A DNA stretch of 5,026 nt from an uncultured Eubacteriales bacterium (lineage in GTDB: Bacteria; Bacillota; Clostridia; Oscillospirales; UBA644), in the NCBI GenBank assembly GCA_934481505.1, contig CAKSPP010000110.1, positions 1 through 5,026 of the forward strand, in the 5' to 3' direction. Below, in pieces: positions 1 through 4,519 of this stretch. The notes below the pieces were generated by a model, which had not been told where the DNA came from, made no database searches, and saw only the letters and a program-made list of their open reading frames with translations. The position numbers and the translations under genes are program-made. Numbering within the stretch: the first letter of the stretch is position 1; every line of letters starts with the position of its first letter.

Positions 1-603
1 CAGCTGCATTATCTCCAGCATGGCACGTTCCTCCATTTCCACAGCTACAACTGCGCGAATGTAAACGGGGACATCATGAAGGATGACTTCTTCGGTCATG
101 TGAAAGGAGCATTCACGGGTGCGGCATCCGACCGCAAGGGACTGTTCGCTCTGGCAGACAATGGGACATTGTTCCTGGATGAAATCCAGGATATGCCGAT
201 GCCGATCCAGGGGCTTCTGCTGCGTTTTCTCAACAGCAGGGAATATACGCCGCAGGGAACTAGCGAAACGAAATACGCATCTGTCAGAATCATTGCGGCA
301 GCCAATCGGGAACTTGGAAAATTGGTGGCCGAGGGAAAATTCAGGGCGGATCTCTATTTCCGTCTGGCACAGCTCGTCTTCCGCATTCCGCCTTTGCAGG
401 AGCGTCCGGAGGATATTGAACTTATTGCCAATAGTTTCTGGACTAGAAACACTTCAGAAAAAAATGAAGATTCTTTTTTACGACACAAAGCCTTACGACA
501 GACAGGCGTTCGACGCGGTAATCAAAGATTTCGGCGATATCGAAATCGACTATATGAAAACCGACATTTCCCCGAAAACCGCAAGACTTGCCGCAGGATA
601 TGA
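1..603 (+). CDS. Sigma-54-dependent AAA+ activator, internal fragment (5' end off window, 3' end disrupted)
   Basis: Frame 1 is open from the first base and encodes the central part of a bacterial enhancer-binding protein, the ATPase that remodels sigma-54 RNA polymerase. Visible in order: the loop motif GAFTGA preceded by FFGHVK (106-123), which contacts sigma-54; the Walker B segment GTLFLDEIQ with its Asp-Glu pair at 178-183; the sensor I segment RIIAAANRE around 285-309; FRADLYFRL (340-366), carrying the arginine-finger region; and PPLQERPEDI (388-417). The Walker A P-loop and any sensory domain would lie left of the window. On the right, family resemblance stops at about 440 (IANSFW). 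The remaining in-frame codons to the stop at 603 are only an alternative frame of the dehydrogenase gene, so the lid, sensor II and DNA-binding domains are missing. Leucine codons here are mainly CTG, whereas the genes at the right favour CTT/CTC, which fits a different origin. The fragment cannot be functional as seen. It may be a remnant, a rearrangement product or an assembly chimera. Confidence 0.8.
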   Translation, partial: QLHYLQHGTFLHFHSYNCANVNGDIMKDDFFGHVKGAFTGAASDRKGLFALADNGTLFLDEIQDMPMPIQGLLLRFLNSREYTPQGTSETKYASVRIIAAANRELGKLVAEGKFRADLYFRLAQLVFRIPPLQERPEDIELIANSFWTRNTSEKNEDSFLRHKALRQTGVRRGNQRFRRYRNRLYENRHFPENRKTCRRI

Positions 604-1453
604 CGCGGTATGTCTTTTTGTCGCGTCCGACGCAAACAGAGAAGTAATTTCCGCTCTCGCAAAAGAAAACGTAAAACTTCTGCTGCTTCGCTGTGCGGGC
701 TTTAACAATGTCGACCTTGCCGCCGCAAAGGAATTCGGGATTACGGTAATGAGAGTACCTGCATATTCCCCCGAATCGATAGCCGAACACGCCCTTGCCC
801 TTGCGTTTGCAGTAAACAGACACATTCACAAGGCATATATCCGTATCCGCGAAAACAATTTCAGCCTTATGGGGCTTACCGGAATAAACCTGCACGGCAA
901 GACTGCGGGAATTGTCGGAACGGGAAGGATAGGGGCTGCGATGTGCAGAGCGTGCCACGGTATCGGAATGAATGTCATAGCGTTTGACAAATATCAGAAT
1001 CCCGATCTGCCGTTCGTCAAATATGTTTCTTTTGACACTCTGTTAAAAGAAAGCGACCTTATTTCGCTGCACTGTCCTTTGACCGAAGAAACTTACCATA
1101 TAATTGACATTGCGGCAATCGAAAAAATGAAAGACGATGTGATTTTGATAAACACGTCGAGAGGGGCTCTGATAAGCTCGGACGACCTTATAAAAGGAAT
1201 CCGTCAGCATAAATTCGGCGGCGTAGGGCTTGACGTTTACGAAGAGGAGCAAAGAAATGTTTTCGAAAACAGAGAAGACGACATTCTCGAAACTTCGATA
1301 ACCGCAAGACTGCTTTCTTTCCCGAATGTAATAGTCACCTCGCACCAGGGCTTTTTGACAAAAGAGGCTCTCGAAGCGATAAGCCGCACGACCCTTGAAA
1401 ACGCCGAAACTTTCGGACAGGGCAAACCCGTTGAAGCAAATATCGTAAAATAA
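464..1453 (+). CDS. ldhA: D-lactate dehydrogenase (LdhA type, NAD-dependent)
   Basis: This 329-residue cytoplasmic enzyme reduces pyruvate to D-lactate with NADH, regenerating NAD+ in fermentation. It belongs to the D-isomer-specific 2-hydroxyacid dehydrogenases. The segment RCAGFNNVDL (76-85) and the following PAYSPESIAEHA (99-110) are typical of LdhA proteins. The Rossmann glycine motif GTGRIG lies at 152-157, and the acidic residue that favours NAD over NADP is Asp175. The catalytic set is readable as Arg233 (NTSRGAL), Glu262 (in VYEEE) and His294 (TSHQGF), with family-like spacing. The insert FENREDDILETSITARL (267-283) resembles the same region of Escherichia coli LdhA, and the length matches that protein as I recall it. 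The ATG at 464 was chosen because MKILFYDTK is the usual family start; the open frame upstream to 119 is only the activator fragment out of frame. No Shine-Dalgarno is present before this ATG (only ACTTCAGAAAAAA), which suggests the native leader is missing. A terminator follows five bases after the stop, so it is transcribed alone. Confidence 0.93.
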   Translation: MKILFYDTKPYDRQAFDAVIKDFGDIEIDYMKTDISPKTARLAAGYDAVCLFVASDANREVISALAKENVKLLLLRCAGFNNVDLAAAKEFGITVMRVPAYSPESIAEHALALAFAVNRHIHKAYIRIRENNFSLMGLTGINLHGKTAGIVGTGRIGAAMCRACHGIGMNVIAFDKYQNPDLPFVKYVSFDTLLKESDLISLHCPLTEETYHIIDIAAIEKMKDDVILINTSRGALISSDDLIKGIRQHKFGGVGLDVYEEEQRNVFENREDDILETSITARLLSFPNVIVTSHQGFLTKEALEAISRTTLENAETFGQGKPVEANIVK

Positions 1454-1458
1454 TAAAA

Positions 1459-1495
1459 TCCGCAATTCCTTTTTTCGGAGTTGCGGACTTTTTTT
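1459..1495 (+). terminator. Intrinsic terminator of ldhA
   Basis: An 11-bp stem pairs TCCGCAATTCC (1459-1469) with GGAGTTGCGGA (1477-1487), including one T-G pair. The loop is 1470-1476, and one C then a run of seven T follow (1489-1495). It begins five bases after the ldhA stop codon. The run of A before the stem (1455-1458) gives it some terminator character on the other strand, but no minus-strand gene ends here. Confidence 0.93.
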
Positions 1496-1520
1496 GACAA
1501 AGATATTGACTTTTTGTCAA
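1494..1520. repeat. Inverted repeat overlapping the -35 box of the riboswitch promoter
   Basis: TTGACAAA (1494-1501) and its exact complement TTTGTCAA (1513-1520) flank an 11-base centre that contains the -35 hexamer TTGACT (1506-1511). The left arm uses the tail of the ldhA terminator's T run. The position would suit a repressor operator. The arms are AT-rich and resemble -35 sequences themselves, so coincidence is possible. Confidence 0.35.
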
Positions 1521-1534
1521 AATTGTGATAGAAT
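1506..1534 (+). promoter_or_regulatory. Sigma-A-type promoter for the lysine riboswitch and transporter
   Basis: The -35 hexamer TTGACT (1506-1511) and the -10 hexamer TAGAAT (1529-1534) are separated by 17 bases, with an extended -10 TG at 1526-1527. Transcription would start near 1541, a few bases before the aptamer. The promoter sits directly after the ldhA terminator, so the leader and transporter form a separate unit. Confidence 0.85.
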
Positions 1535-1546
1535 TAAATAAATTAT

Positions 1547-1702
1547 GGTAGAGGTGCGGCAAGCATCAGTATCTGTCGAGAAAAAACGGGATTACGACAG
1601 AGAAAGGGCAAGTCGCCGAGGCGTTCGCGGAACCCGTTATTCCGCGGAAAGCCGGATCGTTGCAGAATATGTCTCGGTCTGTCACGCAAGTGGAGAGCTA
1701 CG
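1547..1702 (+). promoter_or_regulatory. Lysine riboswitch aptamer (L-box)
   Basis: The conserved lysine aptamer blocks are present: GGTAGAGGTGCGG at the 5' side, CATCAGTA, GGGCAAGTCGCCGAGGC, GCCGGATCG, GGTCTGTCAC and GGAGAGCTAC at the 3' side. Helices can be read directly. P1 pairs GTAG (1548-1551) with CTAC (1698-1701). The upper P2 pairs TCTGTCG (1572-1578) with CGACAGA (1595-1601). P3 pairs 1624-1632 with 1640-1648. P5 is a short stem capped by a GCAA tetraloop (1686-1689). Loop L2 contains AACGGG (1585-1590), which is exactly complementary to CCCGTT (1633-1638) in loop L3; this is the kissing interaction expected of this class. P4 (about 1651-1678) is weaker and P1 has only four clear pairs. 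In known members lysine binding stabilises P1 and switches expression off. The gene controlled here is the NhaC-type transporter. Confidence 0.95.
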
Positions 1703-1727
1703 CGAAAAACCGTGAACCGCTCTCTGC
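1690..1727 (+). promoter_or_regulatory. Antiterminator of the lysine riboswitch
   Basis: GTGGAGAGC (1690-1698) can pair along nine positions with GCTCTCTGC (1719-1727), with two G-U pairs. The first strand overlaps the 3' side of P5, the conserved core and the first base of the 3' side of P1. The second strand overlaps the left arm, loop and right arm of the terminator. The two folds therefore exclude each other: without lysine the antiterminator lets transcription continue, and with lysine the aptamer holds the first strand and the terminator forms. The pairing is read from the sequence; the direction of the response is inferred from the family. Confidence 0.75.
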
Positions 1728-1739
1728 GGTTCTTTTTTT
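1714..1739 (+). terminator. Riboswitch-controlled intrinsic terminator
   Basis: GAACCGC (1714-1720) pairs exactly with GCGGTTC (1726-1732) around the loop TCTCT, followed by seven T (1733-1739). It lies between the lysine aptamer and the transporter gene, so it is the expression platform and not the end of a gene. Confidence 0.93.
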
Positions 1740-1751
1740 ATGTAAAAAACG

Positions 1752-1772
1752 CACCTTCGGGTGTTTTGGAGG
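1752..1772 (+). promoter_or_regulatory. UUCG hairpin and ribosome binding site of the transporter gene
   Basis: A small hairpin, CACC-TTCG-GGTG (1752-1763), has the very stable cUUCGg tetraloop. It is followed by the Shine-Dalgarno sequence GGAGG (1768-1772), eleven bases before the ATG at 1784. The Shine-Dalgarno sequence settles this start. The hairpin may keep the 5' end of the message folded or shorten the effective spacing, but no role can be shown. Confidence 0.6.
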
Positions 1773-1783
1773 ATTAACATAAT

Positions 1784-3499
1784 ATGAAAGCAAAAAAAAT
1801 TATCGCTTTTGCGGCAATATTCGTTATTATCCTTTCGCTTTTCTCGTTTACCATGGCGGCTGAAGAAGCCGACCTCAAAGATTACGACAATGCGATAGGC
1901 TATCTCGACGAATACACCACCAAAAGCAACGAAGACGCAAACTTTGCGGAAAACTCGGCGACGGCTCTCGAAACCGTCAGAAAGGAAATTCCCCTTTACA
2001 GCACTTTTTGGGCTCTCGTTCCGCCGATCGTCGCAATCGTCCTCGCTCTTATAACAAAAGAGGTTTACTCTTCGCTCTTTATCGGTATCGTTATCGGAGG
2101 TCTTCTTTCCGCTAACTTTAATGTGACGAAAACAGTCGATAATGTCGTTTCGCACGGCCTTATCTCCGCGGTTTCGGGAACAGCGGGCATTTTCCTATTC
2201 CTCGTAATTCTCGGCGTTATGGTCGCCCTTATAAACAAATCGGGCGGTTCGAAAGCGTTCGGACGCTGGGCGGCAACGCATATCCATTCGAGAGTCGGTG
2301 CTTCCATTGCGACCTTTGCTTTGGGCGTTCTTATCTTTATCGACGACTACTTCAACTGCCTTACCGTCGGCTCGGTTATGAGACCCGTCACCGACGCAAA
2401 CAAGATTTCAAGAGCAAAACTCGCGTATCTTATCGACGCTACGGCAGCTCCCGTCTGCATGATTGCCCCGATTTCTTCCTGGGCTGCGGCAGTCGCAAGC
2501 TACACCGAAGAGGGACAGGGCTTAAAACTCTTCGTCGAAGCTATTCCCTATAACTTCTATTCGCTTCTCACTTTCGTCTTCATAATCGGCATAGTTCTTA
2601 TGAAAGTCGACTTCGGGCCGATGAAAAAGCACGAAGACAACGCTCTTAAAGGCGACCTTTTCACCTCGGGTAAAGACGATATTATGTCCGACGACGAACT
2701 TGAAGGAAACACCAAAGGAAGAGTTATCGACCTTGTTCTTCCGATACTCGTACTTATCGCCTGCTGCATAGCTTCTCTCGTTTATGTCGGAAACGGCAAC
2801 TCGTTTGAAAATATGAACTTCGTCGAAGCGTTTTCAAACACCGACGCGACGGTAGGTCTTCCGTGGGGAGCTCTTATAGCCCTTATCTTCACTATAATTT
2901 ACATGGTCGCACGCCGCCTCATTTCGTTCAAAGACTCTATGGGATGTATCCCCAAGGGCTTTAACGCAATGGTTCCGGCAATCCTCATTCTTACCATGGC
3001 GACCTCCCTTAAAAATATGACCTCTCTTATGGGTGCGAAAGTTTTCGTCGCACAGCTTATGGAGGGGGCTGCGGCAGGACTTACAAATCTCCTCCCGGCA
3101 ATAATCTTCCTCGTCGCCTGCGTTCTCGCGTTTGCAACGGGAACATCTTGGGGAACTTTCGGAATTCTCATTCCTATTGTCACCGCCATTTTCCCCGCGG
3201 AATCTCCGCTTCTTATAATCGGAATTTCCGCCTGCCTTGCGGGTGCCGTCTGCGGCGACCACTGCTCGCCCATTTCCGACACAACTATTATGTCGTCGGC
3301 GGGTGCACAGTGTAACCACATAAACCACGTTTCGACCCAGCTTCCGTATGCGATAACCGTCGCCGCGATCTCCTTTGTAAACTTCATTCTTGCGGCTTAC
3401 ATTCAGAACGCATGGATTTCTCTCCCGATAGCAATCGTTATGACTGTCGCCGTTCTCTTTGTTATCAAGATGATTACCGGAAAGAAAGCTGCAAAATAA
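1784..3499 (+). CDS. NhaC-superfamily transporter under lysine riboswitch control (probable lysine transporter)
   Basis: This is a 571-residue multi-spanning inner-membrane protein of the NhaC Na+/H+ antiporter superfamily. The segments FIDDYFNCLTVG (185-196), AAPVCMIAPISSWAA (221-235), ATGTSWGTFGILIPI (451-465) and CGDHCSPISDTTIMSS (490-505), then QLPYA (519-523), are characteristic of this group. About a dozen hydrophobic stretches can be seen from 76 to 562, with a charged hydrophilic loop at about 274-313. The N-terminus is unusual: a signal-peptide-like helix (6-24, possible cleavage near MAAEEAD) is followed by about 45 acidic, polar residues before the first core helix. NhaC-like genes behind L-boxes were predicted by comparative genomics to be lysine transporters. 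I infer the same here from the leader, because the protein sequence alone does not separate lysine transport from Na+/H+ antiport. Direction and coupling ion are unknown; repression by lysine would fit uptake. It is transcribed alone, from its own promoter to the terminator at 3542-3571. Confidence 0.92.
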   Translation: MKAKKIIAFAAIFVIILSLFSFTMAAEEADLKDYDNAIGYLDEYTTKSNEDANFAENSATALETVRKEIPLYSTFWALVPPIVAIVLALITKEVYSSLFIGIVIGGLLSANFNVTKTVDNVVSHGLISAVSGTAGIFLFLVILGVMVALINKSGGSKAFGRWAATHIHSRVGASIATFALGVLIFIDDYFNCLTVGSVMRPVTDANKISRAKLAYLIDATAAPVCMIAPISSWAAAVASYTEEGQGLKLFVEAIPYNFYSLLTFVFIIGIVLMKVDFGPMKKHEDNALKGDLFTSGKDDIMSDDELEGNTKGRVIDLVLPILVLIACCIASLVYVGNGNSFENMNFVEAFSNTDATVGLPWGALIALIFTIIYMVARRLISFKDSMGCIPKGFNAMVPAILILTMATSLKNMTSLMGAKVFVAQLMEGAAAGLTNLLPAIIFLVACVLAFATGTSWGTFGILIPIVTAIFPAESPLLIIGISACLAGAVCGDHCSPISDTTIMSSAGAQCNHINHVSTQLPYAITVAAISFVNFILAAYIQNAWISLPIAIVMTVAVLFVIKMITGKKAAK

Positions 3500-3541
3500 A
3501 AGTGGCTGCAACCCTTTATAAACTAAAATAAAACAAGAAAG

Positions 3542-3571
3542 AGTGCTGTAAAAAATTACAGCACTTTTTTT
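3542..3571. terminator. Shared terminator between the convergent transporter and ATP-grasp genes
   Basis: AGTGCTGTAA (3542-3551) pairs perfectly over 10 bp with TTACAGCACT (3556-3565) around AAAA, followed on the plus strand by T through 3571. It ends transcription of the transporter. Read on the minus strand the same hairpin contains the last codons (GTG CTG TAA) of the ATP-grasp gene, but only a broken T run (CTCTTTCTTG) follows, so termination in that direction should be weaker. Confidence 0.9.
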
Positions 3572-4407
3572 ATATATCCGATTATTTCTTCGGCGATATT
3601 TATCCCGGTTGCCGAGAGCGTTCCCGCAAAATGCGGATTTGAATTTATCTCGCAGACAATGTCTCCGTTTTTCGACGGCAGGATGTCAACCCCCGCAAAA
3701 TCAAGCCCTGCGGCGTCCGCCGCCCTTATCGCCAAAGCTTGCTGATTTTCCGTCGGAATTACCTTTTCGGCAAAGCCGCCGTTTTCGATATTCGACCGAA
3801 AATCTTCGGGGTTGCTTCTCTTTATTGCCGAAACAACCTTTCCGCCGACAACGCAGAGCCGCAAATCGACGCCGCGGCAGTCGGAAACATATTCCTGTAT
3901 GACAAAACCTTTCGGAGATATTTTCTTAACCGTTTCGCGTGCATTTTCAAGATTTTTTGCAAGATAAACCTGTTTTCCGAAAGAGCCGAATTCCTCTTTT
4001 ATAATCATCGGAAATCCCGTTTTCTCGGCGGCTTTTTCAAGAAAATCAAGGTTCGTATATCCGATATTCTCAAAGGTTTTCGGCGAAATTACCGTTTTCG
4101 GCACGGGAATTTTATGTTTTTCAAAACAGACGGCGGTTTTCTGTTTGCTGTCGCATATTTCTATTGCTTCTGCCCTGTTAAAAAGACGGAAGCCCGCATT
4201 TTCAAGCCTTTCGGCAAGGAGAATGTCTTTATCCCAGAAAATTACGGCGTCAAAATCCGTTTTTTTCGGCAAAGACGCCGCAAGTTCGGCATTCGTTTTC
4301 ACGGTAAGAAAAACGCCGTGTTTTTTTGCCGAAACAGCAAATTCCGAATAAACAGACGAAAAAGATTTTGTTTTCAGGAATTCATTTATAACGAACAAAA
4401 GTCTCAT
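3556..4407 (-). CDS. RimK-like ATP-grasp ligase
   Basis: This 283-residue protein has the length and layout of the RimK/LysX branch of ATP-grasp enzymes. These use ATP to activate a carboxylate as an acyl-phosphate and join it to an amine, often adding glutamate. An N-terminal alpha/beta preATP-grasp part (1-85) is followed by CFEKHKIPVPKT (94-105). The nucleotide-binding lysines lie in MIIKEEFGSFGKQV (134-147), and the hinge is FVIQEYV (168-174). Then come RGVDLRLCVVGGKVVSAIKR (178-197), FRSNIENGG (203-211), FAGVDIL (237-243) and the metal-binding CEINSNPHF with Glu253 and Asn255 (252-260). These residues suggest an active enzyme. RimK modifies ribosomal protein S6, LysX acts in carrier-protein lysine synthesis, and other members make small peptides or cofactors. 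No carrier protein or partner gene lies next to it, so the substrate is unknown. The ATG is supported by GGGTGAC six bases upstream and a consensus promoter. It converges on the transporter gene. Confidence 0.88.
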   Translation of the reverse strand: MRLLFVINEFLKTKSFSSVYSEFAVSAKKHGVFLTVKTNAELAASLPKKTDFDAVIFWDKDILLAERLENAGFRLFNRAEAIEICDSKQKTAVCFEKHKIPVPKTVISPKTFENIGYTNLDFLEKAAEKTGFPMIIKEEFGSFGKQVYLAKNLENARETVKKISPKGFVIQEYVSDCRGVDLRLCVVGGKVVSAIKRSNPEDFRSNIENGGFAEKVIPTENQQALAIRAADAAGLDFAGVDILPSKNGDIVCEINSNPHFAGTLSATGINIAEEIIGYIKKVL

Positions 4408-4423
4408 TTAAGTCACCCGAATA

Positions 4424-4452
4424 ATTATACACATTTCCGCCGCAGCTGTCAA
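4424..4452 (-). promoter_or_regulatory. Consensus sigma-A promoter of the ATP-grasp gene
   Basis: On the minus strand a perfect -35 TTGACA (complement of 4447-4452) is followed after exactly 17 bases by a perfect -10 TATAAT (complement of 4424-4429). The predicted start near 4417 leaves a leader of only about ten bases before the ATG at 4407. The GGGTGAC ribosome binding site (complement of 4412-4418) would lie at the extreme 5' end of the message. Confidence 0.88.
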
Positions 4453-4456
4453 ACTA

Positions 4457-4485
4457 TTGACTTTTCGGCATAAATATGATATTAT
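4457..4485 (+). promoter_or_regulatory. Extended -10 promoter of the lipoprotein gene
   Basis: The -35 TTGACT (4457-4462) and the -10 TATTAT (4480-4485) are 17 bases apart, with an extended -10 TG at 4477-4478. This is the same architecture as the riboswitch promoter at 1506-1534. Its -35 box lies four bases from the -35 box of the divergent minus-strand promoter. An alternative -10, TATAAC at 4483-4488, would need a 20-base spacer and is less likely. Confidence 0.75.
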
Positions 4486-4519
4486 AACACAGAAGAAAAC
4501 TCATTTTGAGAGGTACGCC

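Noticed and set aside
425..449. Possible ldhA promoter (TTGCCA and TAGAAA)
   Set aside because: The spacer is only 13 bases and both hexamers are imperfect.
119..463. Extension of the dehydrogenase frame upstream to an ATG at 119 (444 residues)
   Set aside because: The extra residues are the activator coding region read out of frame and have no dehydrogenase character; the family start MKILFYDTK is at 464.
1..464. Mobile element or prophage boundary at the left
   Set aside because: No terminal inverted repeats, target duplication, transposase or integrase sequence is visible; the junction alone does not show a mobile element.
443..958. Long open frame on the minus strand (171 codons)
   Set aside because: It lies opposite ldhA, is rich in Arg, Cys and Ser in a shadow-like pattern, and has no ribosome binding site or recognisable domain.
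1494..1499. TTGACA as the -35 box of the riboswitch promoter
   Set aside because: It is 29 bases from the TAGAAT box; TTGACT at 1506 has the correct 17-base spacing.
2834..3511. Minus-strand open frame of 225 codons
   Set aside because: It is antisense to the conserved C-terminal half of the transporter and its composition is that of a complementary-strand shadow.
1547..4407. Functional link between the lysine riboswitch and the LysX-like ATP-grasp gene as a lysine synthesis cluster
   Set aside because: The genes converge, have separate promoters, and no amino-group carrier protein or other pathway gene is present.
3739..4473. Plus-strand open frame of 244 codons
   Set aside because: It is antisense to the ATP-grasp gene, very rich in Phe, Arg and Asn, and runs across the ATP-grasp gene's promoter; the minus-strand gene has clear motifs.
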